This document shows, piece after piece, positions 25,501 to 34,173 of a DNA stretch of 37,214 nucleotides. Under the pieces are notes generated by a model. The model was not told the DNA's origin. It did no database searches and was given only the letters and a program-made list of their open reading frames with translations. The stretch spans positions 1 to 37,214 of the forward strand of contig CAUEFX010000043.1 of NCBI GenBank assembly GCA_958477465.1, in the 5' to 3' direction. The stretch's first letter is position 1, and every line of letters begins with the position of its first letter. Position numbers and translations under genes: made by a program. The stretch comes from an uncultured Bacteroides sp. GTDB taxonomy: Bacteria > Bacteroidota > Bacteroidia > Bacteroidales > Bacteroidaceae.

Positions 25501-26359
25501 AGCTTTTTTCATCCGTCAGGCACTTCTCTACTGTTGCATTGCGTATGTCATCGCCCAGTATACCATTGTTGAGCTTGCGGAAGTAGCTTCCTATGCCGCG
25601 CGAACCGTTCTTCAGATCATCGGCATTGAGGGCATGCCCGTCCAGTTCACCCTCAAACTGGTCGTAGAATCCCTTCATCTGTTCGAGCGCTTCCGTTTCC
25701 ATCTCCTTCAATTCACGGCGGTAGTCTTTGATGAGCCCCGGATTCTCAATCAGTTTTTTCCGGAGTCCTTCTCCTTTCTCTATATATTCTTCATCGAAGA
25801 TATTCCGCCCGAAACTTTTCACCTCGTCCGATACGTTCCAACGCTTGTCGTCGGCGATGCGCTCGTTGATATAATCCAACAGCCATGCCAGTACGGGTGA
25901 GGTAGGACCCAGCCTTTCGATCATGCTATCCACGGCATCGCTCAGCACCTCCTGATTGTTCAACTCGATGTTCAGGTTGGGGCTCAGTTCGAGTTCACGG
26001 GCAAGGTTTCGCATCACCGACTGGAAGAAAGAGTCGATGGTCTCTACCCGGAAGCGGCTGTAATCGTGCAGCATATTGGTCAACGCCACTTTGGCCGCTT
26101 CCCGCACTTCTTCCACCGGCTTTCCTGTCTCTGCGATAATCCGTTTCAGGTAGGCGTCCGAGTCTTTGTCTCCTTGCCAAATGCCATAGAGCTGGCTGAG
26201 GATACGCTCTTTCATCTCTGCTGTGGCTTTATTGGTAAAGGTCACGGCCAGTATTTGCCGGTAAGCACGAGGATTGAGAATGAGTAGTTTGATGTATTCC
26301 ACGGCTAAGGTAAAAGTCTTACCGGAACCGGCGGAAGCTTTATATACTAAGAGTTCCAT
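22586..26359 (-). CDS. addA: AddA-like UvrD helicase-nuclease fused to a DUF559 endonuclease
   Basis: A 1257-residue protein. The first ~1050 residues are a UvrD-type helicase with a RecB-type nuclease, the motor subunit of an AddAB-like break-repair enzyme: ASAGSGKT (8-15), DEFQDTSRMQW, VGDVKQSIYRWR, SIHKSKGLEF, YVAFTRAGKNL, then the nuclease site RPDRVM...VVVVDFKFG. After GYLWY the frame runs through palindromic repeat C (about 1049-1064), a low-complexity linker, repeat B (about 1116-1130), and a complete DUF559 domain (about 1140-1248: TDAERILWEYLRREQTG, YIADFACLESKLVIELDGDYH in successive parts, RVIRFKNEEV). DUF559 is a Vsr-like PD-(D/E)XK family normally found as a small separate protein. 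The fusion and the repeats look like an in-frame insertion. Translation starts 18 bases from a TATCTTTG box. Confidence 0.9.
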   Translation of the reverse strand: MELLVYKASAGSGKTFTLAVEYIKLLILNPRAYRQILAVTFTNKATAEMKERILSQLYGIWQGDKDSDAYLKRIIAETGKPVEEVREAAKVALTNMLHDYSRFRVETIDSFFQSVMRNLARELELSPNLNIELNNQEVLSDAVDSMIERLGPTSPVLAWLLDYINERIADDKRWNVSDEVKSFGRNIFDEEYIEKGEGLRKKLIENPGLIKDYRRELKEMETEALEQMKGFYDQFEGELDGHALNADDLKNGSRGIGSYFRKLNNGILGDDIRNATVEKCLTDEKSWAAKSSSRYQDILQLASASLMPLLNEAEKFRTKNNKIVNSCRLSMQHLNKVQLLASIDEEVRRLNRENNRFLLSDTNALLHQLVKDGDSSFVFEKIGTNIRNVMIDEFQDTSRMQWGNFRLLLLEGLSQGADSLIVGDVKQSIYRWRNGDWGILNGLNERIKSFPIRTKTLKTNRRSETDIIRFNNEIFTAAVNYLNTVYKEESKKDCEALLKAYSDVVQESPKEVRKGYVKVSFLEPDEEHDYTEQTLVSLGEEVERLLNSGIRLNDIAILVRKNKNIPRIADYFDKTLQYKIVSDEAFRLDASLAICMMIDALRYLSDPENRIARASLITNYQLQIKGYEGSMDCLLTAPAETLLPEAFTKNIETLRLMPLYELLEELFTLFEMSRISDQDAYLFAFFDAVTDYLQSNSSELDGFIRFWEETLCGKTIPSGEMEGIRIFSIHKSKGLEFHTVLLPFCDWKLENETNNQLVWCIPEEAPFNELDIVPVNYSAQMNASVYQRDYQQERLQLWVDNLNLLYVAFTRAGKNLIVWSRKGQKGTMSELLTAALPEVARKNGGEWDEDAPYEQGELCPSSKKEEKVSTNKMTRKPDKLPVSMESMRHEIEFRQSNRSADFIKGVNEGESEDRFINRGRLLHTLFSAIETEKDIDTAIERLVFEGVIGSREMEEEIREVTHKAFSMPEIQDWYSGRWQLFNECSIIYKEDGVLQTRRPDRVMMQDGQVVVVDFKFGKPNKKYNRQVQGYMQLLKRMGYGNVRGYLWYGPLPRPLSGGEGEKGTDSGWEEGKIVEVKMGIEMKDGGKIKSKVGIKDKPNQENFINSETEHETDSNSSPLSHGEGQEERPLYKTACLTSYTCMKEFQKKNKSNPTDAERILWEYLRREQTGHKFRRQQIIENYIADFACLESKLVIELDGDYHLTAEQIQQDQERTEKLSLLGYRVIRFKNEEVIDNPKIVIKQIKCILNTSNKKEEG
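22604..22965 (-). other. DUF559 endonuclease domain within the addA-like gene
   Basis: This stretch encodes residues about 1132-1252. It starts LYKTACLTSYTCMKEFQKKN, like the N-terminus of free-standing Bacteroidetes DUF559 proteins, and keeps the expected acidic residues (IADF, ELDGDYH) and RFKNEEV. The palindromic repeat copies A and B lie on its two sides in the same orientation. Confidence 0.85.
22973..23015 (-). repeat. GC-rich palindromic repeat, copy B
   Basis: Inner stem CCCCTCTCC (22988-22996), loop GTG, GGAGAGGGG (23000-23008), the same as copy A. Outer stem CTCCTC (22979-22984) with GAGGAG (23010-23015). The border GAGAGGCCC, read on the minus strand, faces the DUF559 domain. It is translated as SPLSHGEGQEERP. 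Confidence 0.92.
23170..23215 (+). repeat. GC-rich palindromic repeat, copy C (inverted)
   Basis: Inner stem CCCCTCTCC (23180-23188), loop CCC, GGAGAGGGG (23192-23200). The border TCGGGGGAGAGGCCC (23201-23215) equals that of copy A but on the opposite strand. Copies B and C are therefore inverted around a 154-base linker. It is translated as GPLPRPLSGGEGEKG. Confidence 0.92.
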
Positions 26360-26376
26360 ACGATTTTTATTTGAGA

Positions 26377-26384
26377 CAAAGATA
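26377..26384 (-). promoter_or_regulatory. addA-like gene promoter, -7 box
   Basis: Read on the minus strand it is TATCTTTG, an exact TAnnTTTG match, 18 bases before the ATG at 26359, giving a very short leader. No TTTG is seen at -33. Confidence 0.5.
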
Positions 26385-26661
26385 ATTTAAATCTTTATAC
26401 TTTACTGCTACACGGATGTAAAAAAGTACGGTCAGGTCTGTTCTTTCATACATCGGACGTACATCGGAAAGTTTGTTAAATAATGAACGGAAAGCGTGCG
26501 TTTTTGCATAAAAAAGCAAGTAACTTTCGGCTTAATTAAGAAAAAACGTCAAAAAACGCCGTGTCTAATTATTTATATTGAGAGTTTTCGTATCTTTGTG
26601 GTCCCCCTTTTTATTTTTTGAGTAGAATAAAGAGTAACAGACTAATTGATATATTAACTTG
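26385..26661. other. Divergent intergenic region
   Basis: It separates the minus-strand addA-like gene from the plus-strand metalloprotease gene. It holds promoter boxes at its two edges (26377-26384 minus, 26591-26598 plus). I see no gene or RNA in it. Confidence 0.6.
26591..26598 (+). promoter_or_regulatory. Metalloprotease-susCD operon promoter, -7 box TATCTTTG
   Basis: An exact TAnnTTTG match 64 bases before the metalloprotease ATG. The -33 region is weak. No other promoter is visible before susC or susD, so this one probably serves all three. Confidence 0.55.
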
Positions 26662-29292
26662 ATGAAACTGAAAACAAGCCTGCTAATTACGGTAGCCACA
26701 AGTGTTTTCTTGTGTGTTCCTTCCGTTGTATCGTATGGTGGAACTTCCGCCCCGGACACTATGGGGCTATTCCGCAAAAAGAAAAAAACAGAATCCAACG
26801 ACAGTATTAAATCCAAAAACGAGTATGAACAGCTGACCGGAGACGGCAGTGTCGTTCGTCGCGGTATGTTTAATGTATACCGGAAGAAGAATGATTATTA
26901 TTTTGAGGTTCCGGCGAGTCTATTGGGCCGTGACATGTTGGTTGTGAATAAATTGCAGCGTGTACCGGCCGAACTGAATGAGGCGGGAGTCAATCGCGGT
27001 GTGAACTATGAGAATCAAATGGTGCGTTTTGAGATAGACAAAGCCACCGGTAAACTGTTGATTCGCCAGAGTCGTCCGTTACCTTTGGCACCTGCCGAAG
27101 ATGCCATCAGTCAGTCGGTTCGCGATAATTATATCTCTCCGTTGATTGCCGGTTTTAAGATCGAGGCGTATAACAACGACTCTACCGCCATGGTGATCAA
27201 AGTGAACGATATATATGACGGGACGGAGACGAGCATCAATAATGTATTTACCAACATCAACCTCGGCACGTCTGCCATAAAGAATCTGTCGCGCATTCTT
27301 TCCATCAAATCGTTTGAAAACAACGTGGTGGCCACTTCCGAGCTGACAACGAAGGTGACCGAGGGAACCACTTCCGTCTATGTTACGGTGGAGGTAAGCT
27401 CTTCGCTGATGTTGCTTCCGGAAAAGCCGATGACAGGTCGTCTGGACAATGCCCGTGTCGGATATTTCACGAATCCGCTGTTGAGCTACAGCGACGGCCA
27501 GCAGAGGGTGGAAGAGAAGCAATTCATTACCCGTTGGCGCCTGGAGCCAAAGCCCGAAGACCGTGAGCGTTATTTGCGCGGAGAGCTGGTGGAACCTGCC
27601 AAACCGATTGTGTTCTATATTGAGAATTCCACTCCATACCGTTGGCGCAAGTATATCAAACAAGGCATCGAAGACTGGCAGGCCGCTTTCGAACGCGCCG
27701 GTTTTAAGAATGCTATTATAGCCAGAGAAGTGACGGACAGCATGACAATAGATATGGATGATGTGAACTACTCCGTGCTTACTTATGCCGCCTCTACCAA
27801 GGCCAATGCTATGGGCCCCTCTATTCTCGATCCCCGCTCGGGCGAGATTCTCGAAGCCGATATCATGTGGTGGCACAACGTGCTCGGTATGCTGCAAGAG
27901 TGGATTACCGTGCAGACAGGCGCCGTCCGTCCCGAAGCCCGTGGGGTAAAGATTTCCGATGAGTTGATGGGAGACGCCATGCGTTTTGTGGCATGCCACG
28001 AGGTAGGCCACTCCCTGGGATTGCGCCACAACATGATGGGGTCATGGGCATTCCCTACGGACTCATTGCGCTCCAAGACATTCACCGACCGGATGAACTC
28101 CACCTCTTCCTCCATCATGGATTATGCCCGTTTCAACTATGTGGCTCAGCCGGGCGACGGAGTGACTGCACTCTCTCCACACATCGGTCCTTATGACATG
28201 TTTGCCATCGAATACGGTTACCGTTGGTATGGCAAGGAGACACCGGAAGAGGAAAAGGAGTTGCTTTATGACTTCTTGAGTCGTCACACGGACCGTCTTT
28301 ATAAATATAGTGAAGCGCAGGATGTACGCGATGCCGTAGACCCTCGTGCACAGAATGAGGATTTGGGAGATGATGCCGTACGCTCATCCCAATTGGGAAT
28401 TGCCAATCTGAAACGCATTGTTCCGGAAATAATAAAGTGGACTACCACCGGTGAGAAAGGCCAGACCTACAAAGAGGCTTCCCGGCTGTATTATGCTGTC
28501 ATCAATCAGTGGAACAACTACCTTTATCACGTAATGGCCAATATCGGAGGTATTTATCTTGAGAATACGGTTGTAGGCGACGGACAGAAAACGTATACAT
28601 TCGTAGAGAAGGAGAAACAGCAGGCTGCATTGCAATTCCTGCTGGACGAAGTCCTGACTTATCCGAAGTGGCTGTTCGATGCCGAGGTGGGAGAGTACAC
28701 TTACCTGCTCCGTAACACTCCGATGGGGATTGTAGAGAATGCGCCTACGCAGGTCTTGAAGAATGCACAATCTTATATCCTTTGGGATCTGCTGTCGAAC
28801 ACACGTCTGATGCGTATGCTCGAGAATGAATCGGTAAACGGCAAGAAAGCCTTCACGGCCGTAGAACTGATGGATGCCCTGCACCGTAGCATTTTTGCCA
28901 CTACCGAGCGCGGTGCGGTTCCCGATGTCATGACACGTGCCCTGCAAAAGAATTTTCTGGATGCTTTGATTACGGCTGCCGCCGAGAACGAAAGCGTGAA
29001 AATCAATAAGAAACTGATGGATGACCATTTCCTGTTGGATCATCAGCAAGCCGTTTGCAGTTGCGACGAGTATGCCCATCGTTCATTGGATGCCGACCGC
29101 ATGGGAGCACGCCGTGAGGTGAATTTCTATGGTTCGCAGATAAACCGCGTATCGGATGCGATTTCTGTGAAGCGTGGCGAGTTGCTTCGCATCAAAGACC
29201 TGCTTCAAAGCCGTCTGGGAACATCGGATGTAGCTACGAAGTATCATTATAAAGACATGATTCTGCGTATCAACACGGCGTTGGGAATCTGA
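26662..29292 (+). CDS. Secreted zinc-dependent metalloprotease (DUF5117/DUF4953-type)
   Basis: An 876-residue exported peptidase. It starts with a signal peptide (LKTSLLITVATSVFLCVPSV). The zinc site HEVGHSLGLRH at 446-456 is the extended metzincin motif HExxHxxGxxH, and the downstream SIMDYARFNY (M486) fits the Met-turn. The long N-terminal part matches the Bacteroidetes family annotated as DUF5117/DUF5118/DUF4953, as I recall it. I chose the ATG at 26662 over a TTG one codon before. susC starts 46 bases downstream with no promoter between, so the protease probably trims protein or peptide for uptake by SusC/SusD. The substrate is unknown. Confidence 0.9.
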   Translation: MKLKTSLLITVATSVFLCVPSVVSYGGTSAPDTMGLFRKKKKTESNDSIKSKNEYEQLTGDGSVVRRGMFNVYRKKNDYYFEVPASLLGRDMLVVNKLQRVPAELNEAGVNRGVNYENQMVRFEIDKATGKLLIRQSRPLPLAPAEDAISQSVRDNYISPLIAGFKIEAYNNDSTAMVIKVNDIYDGTETSINNVFTNINLGTSAIKNLSRILSIKSFENNVVATSELTTKVTEGTTSVYVTVEVSSSLMLLPEKPMTGRLDNARVGYFTNPLLSYSDGQQRVEEKQFITRWRLEPKPEDRERYLRGELVEPAKPIVFYIENSTPYRWRKYIKQGIEDWQAAFERAGFKNAIIAREVTDSMTIDMDDVNYSVLTYAASTKANAMGPSILDPRSGEILEADIMWWHNVLGMLQEWITVQTGAVRPEARGVKISDELMGDAMRFVACHEVGHSLGLRHNMMGSWAFPTDSLRSKTFTDRMNSTSSSIMDYARFNYVAQPGDGVTALSPHIGPYDMFAIEYGYRWYGKETPEEEKELLYDFLSRHTDRLYKYSEAQDVRDAVDPRAQNEDLGDDAVRSSQLGIANLKRIVPEIIKWTTTGEKGQTYKEASRLYYAVINQWNNYLYHVMANIGGIYLENTVVGDGQKTYTFVEKEKQQAALQFLLDEVLTYPKWLFDAEVGEYTYLLRNTPMGIVENAPTQVLKNAQSYILWDLLSNTRLMRMLENESVNGKKAFTAVELMDALHRSIFATTERGAVPDVMTRALQKNFLDALITAAAENESVKINKKLMDDHFLLDHQQAVCSCDEYAHRSLDADRMGARREVNFYGSQINRVSDAISVKRGELLRIKDLLQSRLGTSDVATKYHYKDMILRINTALGI

Positions 29293-29338
29293 TTCGGGAT
29301 TTGAAATACAGGACTAATTTATCACTTATATCGTATTA

Positions 29339-32300
29339 ATGAAAAGAATAATCAGTTGTTTACTATTTTCTCTTTGTTGCATCTTTGCCTTTGGAGCAAA
29401 GGCGGCGGAGAGAAAGATTACAGGTGTCGTTATCGCCGGTGATTACAAAGAGCCCTTAATCGGCGCTTCTGTATTTGTATCACCCGAGAACTTAAAGAAA
29501 GCAGGCAGCAGCCATACTTCTTTGGGCGTGATAACGGACATGGATGGCAAGTTTACTATTAATGTGCCGGAAGGGGTGACCACTCTTCAGTGCAGCTATG
29601 TGGGATACGAATCGCAAACGATACAGCTGGCAGCCGGAAAAAGCAGTTATGAGGTCGTACTGCAACCGTCGGCACAAATGCTCGATGCGGTTGTTGTAAC
29701 AGGGTATCAGACCATCGAACGGCGTAAACTGACGGCGGCTGTTACCAAGCTCGATATTACCGATGACAAGATCGGCTCAGTCATGAGTATCGACCAGGCG
29801 CTTTCCGGACAGGTGGCGGGGTTGTCCTCGATTGCTTCTTCGGGTGCTCCCGGTGCCGCTCCCAAGATCCGTATTCGTGGTACGGCTTCTCTGAACGGTA
29901 CGCAAGATCCTCTTTGGGTGCTCGATGGAGTGCCGATGACAGGAACGGAGATTCCGACGATGGAAGATCTGAAGGATATCGACAACATCTACCAGTCGGC
30001 TATTGCCGGCTTGAATCCTGCCGATATCGAGAGCATCACCGTCTTGAAAGATGCCGCAGCCACGGCTATTTATGGAGCGCGTGCGGCAAATGGCGTCATT
30101 GTGATAACCACTAAAAACGGTAGGGCCGGGAAACCGCAGATTACTTTCTCTACCAAGCTGTCTTATTCTCCTAAGTTTGACATCGACCGTCTGAACTTGC
30201 TGACTTCGGATGAAAAGGTGAATCTGGAGCTTGATCTGCTGCAAAGTGATTATACGTATCGTGAAAATAAAGGAGAGGTTGCCCGTATCATTTCCCGCTA
30301 TGGATTGACAAGTGCCTATAAGAACGGAGGATGGAGTGCGTTGTCGTCACAAGCCCAGAATGAGATTACCGCTTTGCGCTCGATAAATACGGACTGGAAT
30401 GATATTCTGTTCCGTGGAACTTTCAATCAGGAATATAATGTCAGCCTTTCCGGAGGTTCGGAGAAAGCCACCTACTATACTTCTTTGGGATATTATGATG
30501 AGAAAGGGAATGTGAAAGGTGTGGAAGCCGATCGTCTGAATATGGTTTTGAAGACATCTTATAAAATCAATAAAATGCTGAAAGTCGGCGCATCTTTGTT
30601 TGCCAATCGCAGAACCAACAAGTCTAACCTTACAGATTCGGACGGTTTTTCCAGCCCGGTGTATTATTCGCGCAGGGCAAACCCCTATCAGACACCTTTT
30701 GACGAGGATGGCAATTATATTTACGACATCGACATTCAGGGAAGGGGAGACTCGGATTTGAAGTTCAATGTATTCGAAGAGCGGAACAATACTTCGTATG
30801 AGCAGACTACCAACGCTTTGTCGGCCATTTTCGATGTGGAACTCCGGTTTAATGATAAATTCAAGGCTACGTCACAAGTGGGGTTGCAATTGGACGCCGT
30901 ATCAAAGGAGTCGATTGCCGACCATGATACTTATGCCATGCGTAAGGACAAGGAACGTACTACGATGTCTTCGCTCGACAACCAGTCTTTCCTGCCGGAC
31001 GGAGGCAAACACACGGAGACGGCAAGCAGCAATTCTCAGGTGAACTGGAAGAGCCAGGCCGAATATCGCGACTCTTATAATGACATTCATGAATTTGAAA
31101 TGATGGTCGGAACGGAAATCAGAAAAACCTGGTATAACTCATTGACGAGCACGGGATATGGTTACGACCGTAAGACTTTGACCACCAAGCCTGTGATATT
31201 CCCGAATGAATCTTGGGCACGTTCGTATCCGTTGCACACCAAGTCCTATCAGGAAAATGCGTATGCCTCTTTCTTTTCAACGGCTTCTTACTCCTTGCTT
31301 CAACGCTATACGGTAGGAGGAAGTGTCCGTTTTGACGGTTCCGATATATTCGGGGTGTCTAAGAAATACCGTTTTCTGCCGTTGTATTCGTTCAGCGGAC
31401 TTTGGCGAATCAACAACGAGCCGTTTATGAAAAACTTTAAGAAGATCGATAATCTGGTGGTCAGAGCTTCTTATGGCGTACAGGGAAATATCGATAAGAG
31501 CACTTCATCGTATGTAATGGGAAATTATAACAATACAAGCATGCTGCCGAATGTGACGGAAGAGATGATTGTATTGGGATCTCCCCCAAATAAGCGTCTG
31601 CGTTGGGAAAAGACCAAGACTATGAACTTCGGTACGGACATTGCCTTGTTCAACAATGCACTGAATATCACGGTGGATTATTACCGTCGTAAGGGAACGG
31701 ACTTGATCGCCCTGCAAATGTTACCGCTTGAAACCGGCTTTTTGTCGACTTACGTCAACTGGGCGAGTATGCGCAATGACGGTTTCGAGGTGGCTTTGAC
31801 TACCCGCAACATAAACCGCAACGGATTCACCTGGTTCACGAATTTCAATCTGGGATATAACCAGAATAAAGTCTTGCGCGAGACGGTACCGTCCAACCAG
31901 ACTACACCCGGCCGCGAAGGCTATCCGGTTGGTGCGCTTTTTGCCTACAAATCGGCAGGGGTGGATGACGAAGGATACCCTTTGTTTTACAACAAAGAAG
32001 GTGAGAAGGTAACTGCTGTGGAACTGTTGAAACTGAACAATGCTGGAGCCAGTACGCTGTCTGCCGAAGAGCAACGTAATCTGTATTCGTATATCGGATC
32101 GAGCGACCCGCTGTTCTCGGGCGGTTTTGTGAACACCTTCAATATCAAACGGTTTGAAGTGGTCATCAACTTCATCTTTAACCTGAAAATGTATTCAAGA
32201 GTGTCTCCGTCTTATACTCTGACAAGTTTTGACCGGGGAATGAATACGAACCGGGATATACTGAACAGATGGACACCGACGAATACCGATACGGATCTCC

Positions 32301-32614
32301 CGGCATTGCTGTCCGACACGAAGCGTAAGGCGGAATATTCGCATTATGACATATTCTCCACTTATCAGATGATGGATACGTGGGTGAAGCGTTCGGATCA
32401 TGTGAGATTGCAAAATCTCCGGGTCGGCTATAAACTTCCCGAAACCCTTATGCACACATTGGGTATCCGTTCGGCTACTGTTGCTCTCGAAGGTCGCAAC
32501 CTGTTTGTTTTCGGTGCTAATTATAAGAATTTCCTGGATCCCGAAACCATGAGTAACCAGTTTGCACAGCCTATACCCAAGTCGTTTACTTTCAGTCTTA
32601 ACGTGAATTTTTAA
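29339..32614 (+). CDS. SusC-family TonB-linked outer membrane transporter
   Basis: A 1091-residue outer membrane beta-barrel that imports large nutrients with TonB energy. Parts in order: signal peptide (1 to about 22), carboxypeptidase-regulatory-like domain (about 25-108, KITGVVIAGDYKEPLIGASV ... LQPSAQ), plug domain with the SusC signatures SGAPGAAPKIRIRGTASLNG and PLWVLDGVPM and then ESITVLKDAAATAIYGARAA, and a C-terminal barrel ending FTFSLNVNF with terminal phenylalanine. No N-terminal STN signalling domain is present. It sits 6 bases before its SusD partner and 46 bases after the protease. The substrate is not readable; the protease neighbour suggests peptides rather than glycans. Confidence 0.96.
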   Translation: MKRIISCLLFSLCCIFAFGAKAAERKITGVVIAGDYKEPLIGASVFVSPENLKKAGSSHTSLGVITDMDGKFTINVPEGVTTLQCSYVGYESQTIQLAAGKSSYEVVLQPSAQMLDAVVVTGYQTIERRKLTAAVTKLDITDDKIGSVMSIDQALSGQVAGLSSIASSGAPGAAPKIRIRGTASLNGTQDPLWVLDGVPMTGTEIPTMEDLKDIDNIYQSAIAGLNPADIESITVLKDAAATAIYGARAANGVIVITTKNGRAGKPQITFSTKLSYSPKFDIDRLNLLTSDEKVNLELDLLQSDYTYRENKGEVARIISRYGLTSAYKNGGWSALSSQAQNEITALRSINTDWNDILFRGTFNQEYNVSLSGGSEKATYYTSLGYYDEKGNVKGVEADRLNMVLKTSYKINKMLKVGASLFANRRTNKSNLTDSDGFSSPVYYSRRANPYQTPFDEDGNYIYDIDIQGRGDSDLKFNVFEERNNTSYEQTTNALSAIFDVELRFNDKFKATSQVGLQLDAVSKESIADHDTYAMRKDKERTTMSSLDNQSFLPDGGKHTETASSNSQVNWKSQAEYRDSYNDIHEFEMMVGTEIRKTWYNSLTSTGYGYDRKTLTTKPVIFPNESWARSYPLHTKSYQENAYASFFSTASYSLLQRYTVGGSVRFDGSDIFGVSKKYRFLPLYSFSGLWRINNEPFMKNFKKIDNLVVRASYGVQGNIDKSTSSYVMGNYNNTSMLPNVTEEMIVLGSPPNKRLRWEKTKTMNFGTDIALFNNALNITVDYYRRKGTDLIALQMLPLETGFLSTYVNWASMRNDGFEVALTTRNINRNGFTWFTNFNLGYNQNKVLRETVPSNQTTPGREGYPVGALFAYKSAGVDDEGYPLFYNKEGEKVTAVELLKLNNAGASTLSAEEQRNLYSYIGSSDPLFSGGFVNTFNIKRFEVVINFIFNLKMYSRVSPSYTLTSFDRGMNTNRDILNRWTPTNTDTDLPALLSDTKRKAEYSHYDIFSTYQMMDTWVKRSDHVRLQNLRVGYKLPETLMHTLGIRSATVALEGRNLFVFGANYKNFLDPETMSNQFAQPIPKSFTFSLNVNF

Positions 32615-32620
32615 CAGATT

Positions 32621-33967
32621 ATGAAGATACTAAAGAATATAAAACTGTTGTGCGCCGTGCTTTGTATGGCGGCTTTGTACAGTTGTGACAAATATCTGGA
32701 CATACAACCGGTAGGAAAGGTGATTCCCCGTACGGCTGCAGAATTCAGGGCATTGCTGCTGCAGGCATATAGCTCCGTGCCGTATGACAGAGGATTGGCC
32801 ACTTTCCGTTCCGATGAAATGATAATGGACGGCACGCTTGCTGCGGAAGATCTGAATACTTATAAGGATATCTGGATATGGAATGATGTAAGTCCGTCGG
32901 AAAATACGGCAGCATTCAGCTGGCGTTCGTTTTATCATACTTTGTTTATTGCCAATTATGTTATCGAATCAAAAGAGATGATCGAGGAAGGCACTGCCGA
33001 TGAGGTAAACCAGATGGTCGGAGAGTCTTATATGCTTCGTGCCTATATGCACTTTCTGTTGGTCAACTTGTACGGTGAGCCTTACACGAATTGTGATCCG
33101 GCTACTACAAAAGCCATTCCGTTGAAATTGAATAGCGATACGGAGAACACCTTGTCGCGCAATACGGTTGCCGAGGTGTATGATTCTATTCTGTCCGATC
33201 TTGTGGAAGCTGAAAAATACCTGAATGTAGACCAATGGGATTTGGGGTATAACTATCGTTTCAATACATTAAGTGTCAATGCCCTCCGCTCACGCGTGTA
33301 CTTGTATATGGGCGAGTGGGCGAAATCTCTCGAAGCATCGCAAGCGGTTTTGCAGGTGAACAATCAGTTGGTGGATATGTCCTCATCCGATATACTGCCG
33401 AGCGAATACAATTCTCCGGAGAATATTCTGGCACTGGAGCAGGTGATGACTGCACAGTATGTACGTGCGGCGAAAGTAAGTACCGCCTTGTGGAGAATGT
33501 ATACTTCGAATGATTTGCGCAGATCGAAATATTTCACTCAGGTAACCGTCTCCAATATTCTGGTTGCCAAAGGTGGAAGCAATCAGTACGCTTGTTCTTT
33601 CCGGGTAGGAGAGATTTATCTGAATGCTGCCGAGGCCGCATTGCTGACGGGAGAGTCTGCCATGCCTGAAGCGCGGACCTATCTGTTGACGTTGGTAAAA
33701 CAACGTTATAAAACTGCAGCCTATGCAGAAAAGGAGACAGCAATAAATGCGATGGGACGTGATGAACTGTTGCAGGAGATATACGATGAACGTACCCGTG
33801 AATTGGCTTTTGAGGGACATCGTTGGTTCGATTTGCGACGGACAACCCGCCCGCGTTTGGAAAAGAAATTTAGCGGGACGACTTATGTTCTGGAAGAAAA
33901 CGATTCCCGCTATACGATTCGTATACCGAGTGCGGCTATAGAAGCGAATCCGGAGCTGGCAAACTAA
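32621..33967 (+). CDS. SusD-family surface lipoprotein
   Basis: The lid lipoprotein that binds nutrient over the SusC barrel. The 448-residue protein has a lipoprotein signal with cysteine at residue 22 (ALYSC) followed by DKYLDIQPVGKVIP, the usual SusD opening. The helical TPR-like region includes GESYMLRAYMHFLLVNLYGEPY. The C-terminal RagB/SusD block contains YLNAAEAAL and IYDERTRELAFEGHRWFDLRR. It is somewhat shorter than many SusD proteins but complete. It is co-transcribed with the SusC gene, 6 bases apart. Confidence 0.95.
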   Translation: MKILKNIKLLCAVLCMAALYSCDKYLDIQPVGKVIPRTAAEFRALLLQAYSSVPYDRGLATFRSDEMIMDGTLAAEDLNTYKDIWIWNDVSPSENTAAFSWRSFYHTLFIANYVIESKEMIEEGTADEVNQMVGESYMLRAYMHFLLVNLYGEPYTNCDPATTKAIPLKLNSDTENTLSRNTVAEVYDSILSDLVEAEKYLNVDQWDLGYNYRFNTLSVNALRSRVYLYMGEWAKSLEASQAVLQVNNQLVDMSSSDILPSEYNSPENILALEQVMTAQYVRAAKVSTALWRMYTSNDLRRSKYFTQVTVSNILVAKGGSNQYACSFRVGEIYLNAAEAALLTGESAMPEARTYLLTLVKQRYKTAAYAEKETAINAMGRDELLQEIYDERTRELAFEGHRWFDLRRTTRPRLEKKFSGTTYVLEENDSRYTIRIPSAAIEANPELAN

Positions 33968-33981
33968 AAGAAAACATTTTT

Positions 33982-34015
33982 GTTATGGTTGAGAACAAGC
34001 CGTCTCAATCATAAC
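33982..34015 (+). other. Strong hairpin after susD
   Basis: GTTATGGTTGAGA (33982-33994) pairs with TCTCAATCATAAC (34003-34015) over 13 pairs with one wobble and an 8-base loop. No T run follows, so it may protect the mRNA end or lower expression of the next gene rather than fully terminate. Confidence 0.75.
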
Positions 34016-34017
34016 AG

Positions 34018-34120
34018 GAGTCTGCTTGAATTTTCTTCAGGAAGTATTTTCTGTTTCTTTAAAGAGATTCATCGACATGGATTTTCGGGAGTTATTTCCG
34101 GACCAAATTGAAGCAGACTC
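34018..34120 (+). other. Long stem-loop in the gap before the secreted protein gene
   Basis: GAGTCTGCTTGAATTT (34018-34033) pairs with AAATTGAAGCAGACTC (34105-34120) at 15 of 16 positions, enclosing 71 bases. It directly follows the smaller hairpin, so most of the 206-base gap is structured. Confidence 0.7.
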
Positions 34121-34173
34121 TGGGAATGTATCAGTGTATTTATCTATATGTTTAATTATTAAATGATTGTTTT

